64,000 nt of DNA from Penelope pileata (Eukaryota > Chordata > Aves > Galliformes > Cracidae): positions 176,389-240,388 of the forward strand of contig WBMW01004162.1 in assembly GCA_013396635.1 (NCBI GenBank), given 5' to 3'. The notes under the pieces are model-generated. The model had not been told where the DNA came from. It made no database searches and saw only the letters and a list, made by a program, of their open reading frames with translations. Positions within the stretch are counted from its first letter, which is position 1, and each line of letters begins with the position of its first letter. Position numbers and translations under genes: made by a program. Of this stretch, positions 37,221 to 50,640 are shown piece by piece.

Positions 37221-37285
37221 GAGGGGTTGGAACGTGGTCACCCCTGAGGTCCCTTCCAACCCAAGCCATCCTACGATTCAATGAT
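37221..37285 (+). mobile_element. CR1 LINE 3' tail fragment
   Basis: Matches the last 65 bp of CR1: GGGGTTGGAACG, GAGGTCCCTTCCAACCC, then a degraded CTACGATTCAATGAT tail. Antisense to ZBTB16. Confidence 0.88.
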
Positions 37286-37779
37286 ATCACTTCCAACAGC
37301 CACTGCTTCAGGGCAATGCAAAAATCTCGGAATGCAGAGAAAGCAACCAAGCCCAGTCTCCACCTGGCTGCTAAAGGATGCTGAAATTGGAGATCAACCC
37401 CATTTGAGCTCTCAGTACTTTTCCACGCTCACGCTAGCTGTGCTTGGCACTTCATAATATTCACCTTGAAAATCCAATACCCTGGTCCCTTGCTCCCTGG
37501 GTTTTACAAAGCGATGAAATCGCATCCACCCAGGCAGCCCCAGCCCCACAACCTGCCCATGGCTGCACCAGCACATGGGGCGATGCCGAGGGTCCATGCT
37601 TTCCATCAGTGGGCTGAAGCGTGGGCACCAAGGGGTTAATGCATTCTGATTCATGCTGCCCTGCTTAGAACAGCCAGCACCAATTTGGCAGTCCAAAATC
37701 ATCATTCCATATTCATCGGGCATCCAGTGACACTGATGTATTGAAAAATAAGAGAAGAGTGTTTGCTTTCATGGGTTGC

Positions 37780-38060
37780 ATTGACCCCGCAGCGCCGCGC
37801 TTGGCATCACACTTGTTTTGACTTGTAAGTTGAGCAAACATGACATGGATGTCAGAGGTGTCAAAGAGAGAACGAGAGCAACTTCTTCTTAAAAATACAA
37901 AAATTCAACCAAAAAGCAAAGTGACCTTACAGCCGAACACATCTGCTGCGGCAATGGAGTGATTATTCAGATGTTTTGATTCCTAATTCAGAAATAATAA
38001 GTGGTTCATGGATTCCAAGTTTAAAAATATATTCATCAGCTGGTTGCCCTAGCAGCATGG
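37780..38060. other. AT-rich unique block
   Basis: Unique sequence with AAAAATACAAAAATTC, TGATTATTCAG and TTCAGAAATAATAAG motifs. Candidate noncoding element by composition. Confidence 0.25.
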
Positions 38061-38929
38061 ATCCCATTGGAGCACTAACACAGTCCACAGATTGTCAAGT
38101 GCTGGGTTTGTCCTCTCATTGCTTTCACCCATGAGTGGTGGAATGTGGGGAACACGCCGGGCAAGGCCACTCCAAGGGGCCCCGTCCCTCGGGCCGGGCT
38201 GGTGCTGACCTCGTGCTGGGGGTGCTGGACCACATGGCCACCGCGCTCCTGGGCAGCATCACGCCAGGGTTAATGACCCCCAGGGCTAACGAGCTGCCTG
38301 CTGTTGGCACACAGCCCCAGTGCTCTGCTCTGCTCCCTCCCCTCGCCCCACAGCTGCCCTTCCCCATCAGCTGATGGAGAAGCTCTGAATGTTCGGAGAC
38401 TGAGAGCCACAAAGACCGCACGTACCCCCACATTTTGGAAAAGCAGCCAGGAGAGTCCAGGGCTCCTAACGTCAAATCCCCATGGCTCCTAATTGCCCAG
38501 ATGTCCCACTTCAGAGGCAGAAGGTAATGGCTCTGGCACGCCTTCAGACGCTCAGTGCCATTAATTATGCACAGAGCTCGTCCTGCCTGCGGGATGCGCG
38601 CAGACCAGGTCCCGGCGCTGCCCATGGGAGCGATGCCGGAGCCCTGACTTGGGACCTCCCCTCCTGATGCCGGAGCTGTGCAGCCCAGCCTCATTTTCTT
38701 AAGGATGAAATAAATCCATCAGGAGCTCAGCTGCTCCAGCACGACGGGGAGATGCGTGCTCCCAGCTCATTGCAAAGACGCTGATGTGCTCCCACCCCGA
38801 GCCCCCACCCCGATGCATCCCATATCACTGCTTTCTGCCCCCTCCCTCCGTGCAGCCTGGCTGCTACCTTCACACAGCAACTGCAGGCACAAAAATCAGA
38901 GGAGAATGCGTTCTTTCAAACGCGTGGCC

Positions 38930-39270
38930 CAGATCCTGAGGATTTTTATAAGGTAATCAAATATGCAATAGATTCAACAAACTAATTTCAAGAACACACC
39001 TGGGGTCCTCTGATAATGTCAGTTGTGTCTATACAGCGCAAGGATTAAAATTTCATAGAGTCATGATTTCATCAGTCACTAAACTACAAAGGATTAATTA
39101 ACAGCAAGGGAAGAGCTCATGGGTTGAAAATACAGTCTTAAGGAAAATATCTATCTCTGCTCTCCAGATGTCAGCACATATATGAATAAAGCACTTTGAT
39201 GAAAACACTTTGTTATTACGAGGGACTCCAAAATATTGTTTTTGCAGCTAGAAGTAAAGATGCTGAAATT
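38930..39270. other. AT-rich unique block, candidate conserved noncoding element
   Basis: It contains GGATTAATTAAC (paired-type homeodomain-like, near 39090), AATCAAATATGC and several GAAAACAC motifs. No repeat was recognised. Confidence 0.3.
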
Positions 39271-41189
39271 TAATTCCTCCTAAAGACTCTTCCCCCACCT
39301 CCCCCCCGCCCACCCAAGCACTCATGGAGCTTTTCCCCTATGGAAAATCACGGTGGGGACGTCCCAGCAGAGGGACCTGCCCTGGGCAGAGCCACGAGCA
39401 GAGCTGCTCAGCACAATTCCTCCCTTTAAACACAGATTGACATAATTTTCTCTTTGCCATCCTTGGGATGAAGGCAAAAATTAGTTCTGCCAACAAGCAG
39501 ACCCCCCTGTTTCCTTACAGGGGTGCTTTGCAGGTGCAGGGGCTGACACACAGCAGTCAACTTCATGGCAAACCACACAAAGCACGGGGGCTGCACTCCT
39601 AAAATAAACACATCCACTCGGCCACGCAGCACCGAGCACCAGCAAGTGCCCAAGTTTGTGCAGCACAAGTAGATAGCAGCAGGCTCCCCCCCCTCTTCCT
39701 AGGAAGATGAATTAGCAAGCTGTCAGCACAGGACAGCCAAAGCAGTTGTGTTTCTGTAAAGGGGCAGTGGAAGTGTCTTTGATTAATGAAACCTTAATAC
39801 TTGGCTGTTACACAGCCTTTCTTCAGACAGCCCCGAAGAGATAGATACCTTCAGACAGACTTACAGCCCCGAGATCTGCAAGGATTCCCCAGAAAGGCTC
39901 CTCTCAGCCGCAGCTTGCTTTTGATGGGGGATGAATTAATTTTTTTCTTCCCTGTTACTCTGTGGTGCCTTCCAACAGCAGGAGGAAGGAAGGAGGCAAA
40001 ACCACGACGGCTGCCAGCAGCACCGGGGCCTGCAGCATCCCTCTGCTAAGTGCTTGTGGGTGCCAGGCCCGAGCCAAGTGGCAAAACCCAAAGCTTTTGG
40101 GGTTTTTGCTCATGCTCCTCTTCCTCTGCAGTGCCCTGCATTCTCTAGCTGCTCAGCCATGCAGAAGTTGGAGTGGGGAACATGGCACTTTGTGCTGCTG
40201 CGTGTTGGGTTGGAGCTGCTCTGCCCACGTAAGAGAACCCCGCAGCCCAAGCACAACACACCGAGCTTGCTGTCCACATCCCCCAAGGAATCTGGGCTGG
40301 AAACGCTCTGTCAGCACAGTGCAACAGAAGCAGGGCCACAGATTGTTCCAAAACGCCACGAAACCAGGACCACAATTACCAGCCATTACTTAAATAATCA
40401 GAGCAAAGTTGATCCACGATACAACCAGAGCTACTGCCCCATGAAGGAGGGTCAGAGCTCACCTCTATATGGGAAATAAGGAGACAAGGAGAGGGTCTGC
40501 TGACCTTTCCTGCCAGGTCTGGAGAAGCCCCGCACTGACCCAGCAAGGTATCACAGCTAGAAATGTGTACCCCTGCCTCCTTCTGCAGTATTTTTCTTTT
40601 CTATAGGCTTTTCTATAGGCTTGATGGAAGATGCACACAGGAGAGGAAAAGCAAAAAGCAAAAGAGGGGCACGGGCAGCCCCATGGGGCAGCGCAGAACC
40701 CTCTCCCCTTCCCAGTGCTGCTGCCTTTGCCCGTGTCCCCACCACCACCTCAAAAGTTCCAGGGGCTTACAAAGAACTAATTACATCCAATTAGAAGCCA
40801 GGCAATGAGCTGGAGTAAATTAATGCTTCTGAGCTGCGCTGGGCTGGTGAGAGCCTGAAGTGCCCCGAGGGGCAGCAGGAGGGGTTGGGGGGCACCGTGG
40901 GGTCGGTCCCTGGCAGCGGTGCTCAGCGCAGGAGCACTGTGCACCGGGCAGAGCAGGAGCGAGTGGCATTGCTGCCATCAGCACCAGCTCGTGTGCAAGG
41001 CTGCAGGCCAGTGCCTCAGCCCTGGCACCTCCTGCTGCCGGAGTTTTGGCTTGCACAGACTGGGGTGACCTTATAGGAGCCAGCAGCACCCCTGCAGCAG
41101 CAGCAAAAAGGAATGGTGAAAACAGCCATCGGGAGGGTCCCTGGCATCGGGGTGCACTGAGAGCCCACCCATGGCCAAGGGTATCACCA

Positions 41190-41343
41190 TCCAACACCAA
41201 CTCCCCAACAACACTCAACGCAACTCTCCGCCACCCAACGCCAACTCCCCAGTGCCCAACCCAATGCCAGTGCCCCAAGACCCAACCCAACGCCAGCTCC
41301 CCACCACCCAACACCAACACCCAACTCAATGCCAGCTCCCCAC
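41190..41343. repeat. Degenerate CCAAC-rich minisatellite
   Basis: About seven irregular units of 18-26 bp built on CAACRCCAACTCCCC and AATGCCAGTGCCCC. Confidence 0.85.
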
Positions 41344-42305
41344 TGCAACTGGGAGACGCAGGAGCCCCCCAGGCAGCTTGCAGCCAACCCCGTAACCTGA
41401 GCTCCTTCTGTTTAGGCTGGTTTTTTTTTAAGGAGGTTTCAGCTGTTCTTCCCATGTGAAAGCATAAGCTGGAAACATATTCCAACGTTTTCAGAACCAG
41501 ATGCCTGAAACAGAAGCAGTGTGCAGAAACCAGCGCTCGGTCCCATCCCTCCTCTCCTCTTTAAAAAGCCAAGGATCCCCCCAGGTAGAAGCCGGTGAAT
41601 GCTCCAAGATAGCAAAAATCAGGATGGTGGGAGCGTCAGGTTAGAGAGAAAGCTGCCTGAGAACAAGGAGCACCATTATCAGGGCCACTTGGGCAAGACC
41701 AGCAGCCACAAACCTCCCATTTTTCTAAACAAGTTCCCGAGGTGGAGAAACAAAACACTTTTTATCAGCATTTCATAAGCACGATTTCTGAAAATATTTT
41801 TCCTAGGGCTAAAAATAATAATAATAAAAAAAAAAAGGATGGGCACGCGGCACGGGAGAGAAAGGGGCATTGTTGGTGCAGGGCTGCGTCCGTGACTGAC
41901 AGCAGGAATGAATGGGAACACGACGGCTTGGACCGAGTCCATCAGAAAGTCTATCTGATAGCAAAACTCTGCTAAGGAAAACATACTTTTTGGGAATGGC
42001 TATCAAATCTGGAGGTGTCAGAATAGCTTGTATAAACCAACTCCCGGCGGAGCTTTCAATATTGCGTGGCACACGGTGGTCTCTGTATCTCATTCATAAT
42101 GTTTGATTTGGCTTTGGTTCCAAAACCACAAAAACATCTGTACAGAAGGAAGCAAGCGATTCAGTGAAATCATTCTGGAAACTTTTAGAATAGCTCGAGT
42201 AATCTCACGAAGGAACAATGCGGGCAGATGTCACTCACTGGAAGAACACTGCGGTCAGCAGCGCATGCCAGAGCCCCGTGCTCAGGGATGGGGACAGCCA
42301 AGGCA

Positions 42306-42353
42306 GGGGGGNNNGCGTGAGGGGGAGGGGCAAGCAAAGGGGGGGGGGGGGGG
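42306..42353. repeat. G-run region with three ambiguous bases
   Basis: Six G, then NNN (42312-42314), then G-rich sequence and a run of 15 G (42339-42353). The Ns mark an unresolved sequence or small gap. Confidence 0.9.
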
Positions 42354-42739
42354 ATAAGACCAAGGCAGGTGGGTTTTTTTGTTGTTTTTTTGCTCTTTTT
42401 CCATTTTTTCCCAATTTTAAACCGGCGAAACTTGGCAGCTTGGCATCCGTTCCAACGCTGCCCCACGAGCACCAAGAGTTTCGCCTCCAGCTCCCTGCAA
42501 GCTGCAGCGTCATGAGTTTCACGGAGCTCAAAAGATGTTCTGCTTAAAAATAAACACATACCTTCCCCCAGCGATGACACGGGCACGAGCCCTGGTGGCA
42601 TGCTCTGCTCCACAGCCAAGAGCACGCGCTGTGCTCCGTGCAACGCCGACCAGCCGAGCTGCCCTTGTGCTCCGTGACCTCTCGGAAGAGGCTTCCTCCC
42701 CATTAATTAATTTATGAAGGGTTTCACCCCCCTCCCCAA

Positions 42740-43060
42740 CAGGCACAACAGGTTCCATGCAAATTCTGGAGCTTTTAAATTATGCCCTTAATGAAAGCAA
42801 ATAAAGGCAGTTAAAAGGCAATTTGCTCAATTGGTGTTAATATTTAAGCACAGCATGTGTAAAAACGAGATCACAGAATTCAGTTTTTCCTACGGAAAAC
42901 TTTTAGCCCCCGTTTTCCTTCCGAAGGGATGAAACGCCCCGAGCGCTCCGTCCACCGCCTGCTTTGCTTTCCAGCCCCTCAGCATCAGGTAATGAGGCTT
43001 TTTATTAAGCAAATTTTTCACATTAGACTCATCAGCTTCCATCGCAGAGAAATTCCAATC
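42740..43060. other. AT-rich unique block, candidate conserved noncoding element
   Basis: Contains CTTTTAAATTATGCCC, CAATTGGTGTTAATATTTAAG and TTTTATTAAGC motifs. No repeat was recognised. Confidence 0.3.
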
Positions 43061-45729
43061 TATAAAACGAAATCAGCTCCATCACGGCGAGATTAGATCC
43101 CACGTCCTGGGGGCAGAGAGCTCCCATCGCTCCCAGCCCCGTCACTCTCCCCTTTCCCTGCTGGGGGCTGGGGGTGTCCATACCCCACGCTTTGCTCCCC
43201 CAAACCAGCACCCATCTCACTGCACCCATCTCATCCTCCAACCCCTGCAAAGGAAACGCAGTGCCGACGCTTGCCCTTGCCATGGACGTGCTCACTGTGA
43301 AACACACGCGCCGGGCAAGGCAGAGCACTGTACGCTTTGCTCCTAACCACGATTAAAACGTTGGCACGAAGCCCTGAGCTCCATCATTTTTATGCCTTTA
43401 TTTCCTCTTTGGCGAGCTGCATCCATGGCCGGCGTCCAACGGGCGCTGCCCCAGGGGCACGGGAGGGGTTGGGAGGCTGCAGCACCCACGAGCAGCTTTG
43501 TAGGTAACCAATGTGCCAAAACCTTGGCATTGCCCCAAGGTGGGAAACAACAAAACGCTGCCAGCGGGTTTAAGGGAACCGCTAGGTGACCCAGCACCCA
43601 AACACCACGCAACCACCATAATCTGTATTTCCCTTTGCAACATACACTGTTGGTTTTGTGGGGAAAGCAGAGGGGTTTGTGTCGTACAACACAAAGGCAA
43701 GGAGCTAACGCGATGCTGCTCCTCGAGGTCCTGGAGCACGGCTACAAACAACAAAAGTACGGCCAACGTTCGCCCATTAATTAAGCCCGACTCCTGGAAA
43801 CACCCCGCTCCCCAGTTATGACGCTTTTGCATAAATTCACTTTCAAAACAGGCGCTGCCAGTGAATAAGAACTTGATTTCTAATGGTTGGAAATATTTTG
43901 TACACTCTGCTGCTCCCTCTGTACCCCTTTGTCAGGGCCAAGGGCTCCGAGCTAAAGCGTGCACCAAAAGACCATCTGTAGCGACCGTCTTTACAGAGAA
44001 GTTTAAATAGAAGGATGAATGAACACAGGAATTAATGAATGATAAAGCCGTATGGTCTCAGTCAGCCTCCTACGCTTGTATGTGGTATTCAAACCCTCCC
44101 AGCCTTCTGCCACAAAGAGAGGTTTCTAAGCTACAAAAAAAAGAGGGAAAAAAAAAAAAGGGTATGTGTGCGAGTGCAGATTTTAAAAACAAAACCAGCA
44201 ACTTGTTTCAAAGTTCCCACAAGGTTTTCCTGCTTGAATTTGGGGAAAAAGCACATGTTCGTTCAAAGGGAGGAAAAAAAATGGGTGTTTTCCTCGGAGC
44301 TGGTTGCAAAAAAATAAGGTTGCTATCAAGAGAACCCCAAAGACACAGCTCTGGGGGTTATAGGGTCACTGCCCCGCAGGGACGTGGCAGCCCTGGGGGA
44401 GCTGGGCAGGCTGCAGGATCCCCCTGGGGCAGATTTCTCCTTGTGTAAGGAAATTGGGATAATTCAGGAACCAAAATCGGACACAAATCTCCAGCATGCG
44501 ACGTGGGCATGTCTCCTGGAAGAAGCCTCCCCGAAAGGTTCCGGGCTGAAGAAGATCCCGTTGGAGAAAGATGGCTTCAGGAACGGCGCTAATTCATGAA
44601 CTAACGGCCCCACTTTAATCACCTCGATGGCAAACGTGGAACTCGTTAAGCACGGACCCGGCTCCTCGGAGCACAAGGTGCTGCCAAGTGTCAGCTGCGA
44701 GCGGCTGGGGAACCACCACCGGCTCCGCTCTGGGTGACCCATGTCCATAAACCAGCACTCATGGATGGAACAATCCTTAAACTCAGGTTGTGCCTGGACG
44801 TGCACCCATCCAGCAGCAGCAATGGGCACCCCAAGGAAGCAGTGCACCAGCCCAAAGGTTCTGTGCTGACCGTGGCAGGCGGGATGCGGCTCAGCACACT
44901 GCGCTGCCTTCCCCAGCGCCTGCCCTTGGGGCTCCCCCCTTCCCCTGCCCCCAGCCCATTTGGTACACATTAAACATGTCCATTAAAAGCTAACAAACCT
45001 TAAAAGGCCCTAATGGGTATTTGAAGCGAGGGGTCGTGGCGAGGGTGTGCTCTGTGCTCAGGAGCGCATCTATTACAGAGCAGCTCCATAAAAAAAAAAA
45101 GGAAAAAAAAAAAAAGATGCATGGAGCAGAGGGACGCGGGCTGAGATCTCCTCCAGGAGCTCAGCAGTGGTCGGTGACTCACAGCTGGAGGCTGCCTGCG
45201 CTCTGCTCTATGAATGCTAACAACGCCGGGCTGACGGCTGCCATCCTCACCACGAGAGCTTGGGAGAACGCTCCCCAAAGCAGAGCTGCCCCATGGGGGG
45301 ACCCCGATGGGCTGCCTCGTGTCTCCCTGCCCTCCCGCGTGCCCATCCCGGAGCACAGCAGGGCTGGCACCACGAGCACCAGGGCTGAGGTGTGAGAACG
45401 GCGTCGGGGCTCTGCGTCTTGCTTTCCTGCCCCGCTCCTCGCCTCCACCCCGCGATCTTTTGTAAGCGACGCGAAAGCGCTTGCAGAAGAAAAGATGATA
45501 TGGCTCATTATGCTGTTTGCTGGAGATTAAAAGGTGACATTCAGGGAAAGACAAAGAACCAGATGGAATCACCTACTGTTTGCTAAAGGGGAGCTCCCGC
45601 CAGTCCAGAAATATTAACAAGGTAAACTGAGGATCAAAAGCTCACCGTCTCTCAGATTCCCATTCAAGATCCCCTTTTGTTCCAGGGGCTGCTGGGGGGA
45701 TCGCTCCTCTCAGCAATAATCTGCTGCTG

Positions 45730-45960
45730 CCAAGGTTAACGCGCCCACGGAGAAAGCCGGCGCGATATTAGAACGCTACTTTTATTTTAAAAGCCATCAT
45801 GTGTAAAGCATTAGTGTTTTTGAAATTGCATTCTTGAGTTAATTAAATGGACAATCTTTTATACATAAAAAGTGAAAGAAAGCAATTAAAAGCTAAACGA
45901 AGAGAAACTGCCTCTTCATAGCCGCGCGCTACCCCATTCCCTTTGTATTAACTTCTCCCG
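45730..45960. other. AT-rich unique block, candidate conserved noncoding element
   Basis: Contains TTTTATTTTAAAAG, GAGTTAATTAAATGG (near 45837) and GCAATTAAAAGC. No repeat was recognised. Confidence 0.3.
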
Positions 45961-47269
45961 AACACAAACGTCTCAATGGTGCCACTGTCCAAACGCCGTG
46001 TTTATGGCACCCTTGGCGACCGTTGGAGCCGTGTTTGTCTTCCTTCTAAGTTTACCTACGAGATTTAACATAACAAAAAACCTCGCTCGGGCAGCGTTTT
46101 TACAAACAAACAAGGAAAGCACAGAGCTGCAGGCACGGAGCTTTGCAGCAGCTCGGGATCGTTACTGCACGCGTCGGTAGAGCATTGCCTGGCCCCAGTG
46201 CTGCGGGTCCCCATGGGCTGGGGACAAGGTCCCTGCACTGCCTGTCCCATGGGTACATCAGTGCCCAACATGGCCACGTACAGTGCTGTCTTGCTTGGGT
46301 CTGACACAGCCCACGTGAACCAGCCCATATCAGTCTTATAACCACCCGTGATAACAAGTGGGATTTGTCGCAAGAGTATTTCTGGCTATTTAAAAGCAAA
46401 TTTGTGGTTTCTTTTCTTGGGCGAACCAACGAGGGGAGAGATGGATAAAGCACAACTTCCCCGTCATCAACGGCAGCCAACAAATTTCCCTGCGCAGCAA
46501 TGTTTGCCAACATCCAAGTCTGACAGTATACCCAACTGCTTTTAACTTCATAACTACTGGCAGCGCTCCAGCTCCCAGGGAAAGAGGGGAGCAGCACAGG
46601 GTGCGGGATGCTGACGGCCCACGTGCGGGGCAGCCCTGGAGCAGGGGCAGGAGCAGGGCTGGAAGCGAGCTGGGAGGGAAAGGAGCGATGCTTCCAGCTC
46701 GCTTTTTGCCAAATGTTATATCCAAAAGGGAGCACAGTAAGGAATGGCCAGCGGCCAGAGCGCTGCTTTTCAGGATTTTTTGCTCGCTATTCCGGTGACG
46801 GGTTTGCTGAGGAATCTAACAGCGTACAGAGGACAACTGCTCACACTGCGAAATAAAAAGACAGCAACGGTACCTAAAGAGAGAAGAGGCAGAAACCATT
46901 CCTCCTGCAACGTCACTAATTGCTCACAGCAATGCTAACTGAAGGCTCCATTTTTCCCTGGCGAGCAGCACATTGCCATAGAGCTCGGGAGCAGCTCTCT
47001 TCCTCCCCGAGCTGTGCTGTGTCACGCTGCCCTGCCAAGTGCAGGTCCCACCCATGAAGGGACACCCTACAGCACGTTGATAACTGCATAAACGTAGTCA
47101 CACACAAACATCCACACCCCAATGGCAGCTGCAGGTGTGGGAGCCACCACTCCACTTCCAGGAGCACACAGGGACTCGTGCCCTCCCCATACACAGCACC
47201 CATGGGTGTCACACACACTCGTCCCACAGATTTCCTACATACAGAGACATTTACTGCTAGCAATGGTGT

Positions 47270-47505
47270 GAAAACCAGCAGGCACTATCTTTCCTGCAGT
47301 AAAAACCTGACCTTCAGTTTTAGGAAGGAGGTAAAGTTCACTATTGATTAGACCCACCGTAAGCTGTTTATAATTACTATTATCTCTGACTTAATCTTGT
47401 AAGAGGTCAACAGTTTTACAAAAATCTTGCAAGTCGTGCCTTTTACCTCCCAACTTCATATCTGGGTCAAAAGGTCAATTACTTCAGCTTGCTAACTATA
47501 GATTT
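47270..47505. other. AT-rich unique block, candidate conserved noncoding element
   Basis: Contains CTATTGATTAGACC, TATAATTACTATTATCTC (GATA-like) and GACTTAATC motifs. A run of about 15 A ends it near 47507-47521. Confidence 0.3.
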
Positions 47506-47789
47506 AAAAAAAAAAAAAAAAGAAGTGAGTCATTCAGCCAGATTTCCCTTTTAATTCCTGTGCTGTTTTTGTCTTTGCACTTTTGGCTTTTTAAACGAAC
47601 ACACTGATGAGAGAAGGAGCTCTGATTTTGTTGCACCGACGCAGTGCAGGGACAGCAGCTCCATGGGGCTCTGCCCACCCCATCACCTACCAGCACAGCG
47701 CTGGGTGCTGCTGCTCCTCCCCACCTCCCCGAATTGAACCAAGACCACTGCATTTCACATGCACCCAATGTGCAACATCTTTCCAAGAC

Positions 47790-47893
47790 ATGGAGCTGCG
47801 ATGGATAATCACCATCTTTAAGATCCCTTCCAACCTTTCTTCCATTGATCTTCAAGGTCCCTTCCAACCTAAGCTATTCTATGATTCTATGAT
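47790..47893 (+). mobile_element. CR1 LINE 3' tail with duplicated end module
   Basis: ATCTTTAAGATCCCTTCC and ATCTTCAAGGTCCCTTCC lie in tandem (about 47814-47847 and 47848-47891), the second ending CTATTCTATGATTCTATG. This is another CR1 tail with a repeated end. Antisense to ZBTB16. Confidence 0.92.
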
Positions 47894-48006
47894 CATGGTA
47901 TTCTTTGTGGAGCTGTCCATGCTGACCCTTCCTCTCTCTCCAGAGCTGATTTCTCACCTGGGAGGAGCTTAGGATTTGGGTGATGTGCAGCACCCCGCAT
48001 CACACC

Positions 48007-48054
48007 TGGACTAGATGATCTTAGAGGTCTTTTCCAACCTTAATGATTCTAAGA
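48007..48054 (+). mobile_element. CR1 LINE 3' tail fragment
   Basis: Reads CTGGACTAGATGATCTTAG, AGGTCTTTTCCAACC, AATGATTCTAAG: the last 50 bp of a CR1 subfamily. It lies 110 bp after another tail. Confidence 0.88.
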
Positions 48055-48205
48055 TCCCACCATAGGGCTCATGGTTGGTCCACGTGCTGGGAGCTGGCTC
48101 CTAGCGTGCTTGGGACCCCTGAAGCCCTTTGGAGTCAACAGGAGGAGCTTCCTCCATTTCCATAGGGCGGATCCCAGCCCTTAAGTCTGGCAGAGGCTGA
48201 GCCTT

Positions 48206-48249
48206 GGATGGATGGATGGATGGGTGGATGGATGGGTGGATGGATGGGT
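48206..48249. repeat. GGAT microsatellite
   Basis: About ten GGAT/GGGT units. Confidence 0.95.
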
Positions 48250-49849
48250 CTCAGGGCACAAGGAGGAGGTAGGGGACGGGTCCTCCATGCCACCATGTGT
48301 CCTCGGCACATCAAGAGACACCAGCATCCTCCCACAGAGCACCATGCAGCCACCTCCCTTCCCATGCACATTAAAGGAGCATTTAAAACCAGGGGCTCTG
48401 CTCCCTGCCTGGTGCTGGGCTGGCAAATGGGAGCGGCGCAAAAACCCAGAGGAACCCTGCAGATGCCCAATGCCATCATCCCGCAGAACCCAACACCATC
48501 GCTCACATTACTTTACCACCCGCCTCTCCCCTGTGATGGGAGGCAGCCGGGCGGCTGTCAGGCAGCCCTGCTCCGCGCGTGTAGCACCGCGCTCGGGGAG
48601 CAAAAATCAATAGCTGCTGCTGCACCTTCTCCTGTAAGATCATGACTCTGTTTTAGGAGGATACGAGCCTCCGAAGCGCAGCCTTGGCAAACAGAACATT
48701 GCTCAACTGTTCTGCAGGCAGGTGTCATAAACAAGCAGGCACATGGCAAACATATTGATTTCCCGGACCTTATCGCGCAGCAACCAGTGCTCAGTTACCA
48801 GGCTACTTTAATATGTAATTTACTGCAAGAAGGGAGAGCGAGACTGAGGGTGTCTGAAATATTTACTGTAGAATCGACAGAAGGCTGAATGCACGCGGGC
48901 TGCCGGCAAATGGAGGCGAGGTGCTGCGAGCGGCCGCCACTGTTTCCTAACTATCAAAAAAGCCCCCCTCCACCACGATGAACTGTTTACACAGATGCTA
49001 TTAATCTTCTTCTGCAACTGTTTACGCTATGAAAATATAGTCTCAGCTGCCCGGGCTCTCTGTCTCCTTAATTTAAATTCAGATGCTTAATTTCTGTCAA
49101 AACAGAACCCACCGAAATTACCTCCATCCATTTCTCGTGCTCAGCTCGGCGCGTCGCCTGAGAGCCCCTCCACCAAAACATGGGGGAATTTCGAAGCCTC
49201 TTCTGACCTCTTCCAGCCCACCTGGGAGCAGCCATGAAAGTGAAGACCAAAACCACCCATTGATGGGTGCAGAAAGTGCTCAGCCCCTCCTATCTCAGCC
49301 TTCTCGCGTTTCTCCACCAGCCTGGCACTCAACGCCACCAATGTACCCTGACCTCCAGGAGCTGTTTCACTGCGACACTGTCACAATCATCCCCACCTGC
49401 ACCGTATTAACCCAGATAGAAAAAACCCCCGTCACCTGCCAGGTTATGAAAGGGAAGCTCTTCAACGCTGCCGAGCAAGCAGCCAGAGATAACGCAACGC
49501 GACAGCCGTTGCGCAACGCGGCTGCTGCAGCCCTTGGGAGGAGCTCATGGGAGAGCGTTCATCAAGGATGGGTGGGTACAGGAAACCTAATGACCCTGTG
49601 AAAAGCCTGACCTATATCGAGCATTGCATTGCTATAAGGGATGGGCAGATGAACACGGGACAGCCCCCACTATGGGCACTGGGCTTTGGGCATGACTCAG
49701 ATGGCATCCACTTGTCCACCAATGCAGGAACAGGGCCAGCACCCTCACCAGGACAGCGTCTACCTGAATAGCAAAGCGGGCTGCTGGAGGACTGCATCCA
49801 GAGATAGTTACTTTCATTAAATAAAACTGCCTACAAATAGTTAGGTATG

Positions 49850-50640
49850 AAACACCACCCAGCCTCCCGAGCCCACAGAGTTACGGCAGGAGGAGGGATG
49901 CCCTCCTCTCCATACCAACGCTTCGGTGATTTAAGGGCATTTTGCAAATGTAGCACCAGTGAATCCTCTGGTTGCACCTATTAGAGGCTTGCGTTTTCAT
50001 AGTGCAAACTTTTAAAAAATCCTTTTTATACAGTGTCTTTAAGTAGATCTTTTGGAATTTACAAGATAAATACTGGTAATTTGATTCTTATCTTCTTCAA
50101 ATCCAATTCTAAGCCAATTCTGTGTAAAGGACACTAATTATAGCCTGCAGGGAAAGAAAAGGTAACCTATCAGTGAGAATACACTTGAAGCATTTAAAAG
50201 GGTATGGGACATTGAAAAGTTAAATAGATTTCAAAGCTGCTCTTGCAAGAACAATAATTTGTTATGTGAGAATTTTTCTCTGCACGATTTCTCTCCCTAG
50301 TACGGGTTTTTTTCTGTGATCATCTTAGTGCTGCACTGAAAATAACTGCAGTCAGTTTTGCATCTACTTTGCTAGCACTTTGTTTGCAGATCTTAAGACA
50401 GTCCAATCTTTCTGAGAGCAAAGCTAAGGAGAGATAACAATAGGAACAATCAAATCTCTATGCAAAGGCGGACGCATTAATTTTTACCCCTCTTTGCGCT
50501 CTCCAGAAGAATACTCTTAAACGAGGGGCTATTTTGTTTTAAACACAATATTTTTCAGAGCTATTGCTCCAGCAATCTGTGCAACGTTTCAGACAAATGT
50601 TTACAGCACGCGGGTTAGAAAACTGCTACTATGCAATCGC
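49850..50640. other. Long AT-rich unique block, candidate conserved noncoding cluster
   Basis: Nearly 800 bp of AT-rich repeat-free DNA without CpG clusters. Visible motifs include GCATTAATTTTTACC, CTTTTTATACAG, GGACACTAATTATAGCC and AACAATAATTTG (SOX-like). Confidence 0.35.

Noticed and set aside
48693..48713. AGAACA and TGTTCT half-sites facing each other
   Set aside because: The spacer is 9 bp, not the 3 bp needed for a steroid receptor dimer site.
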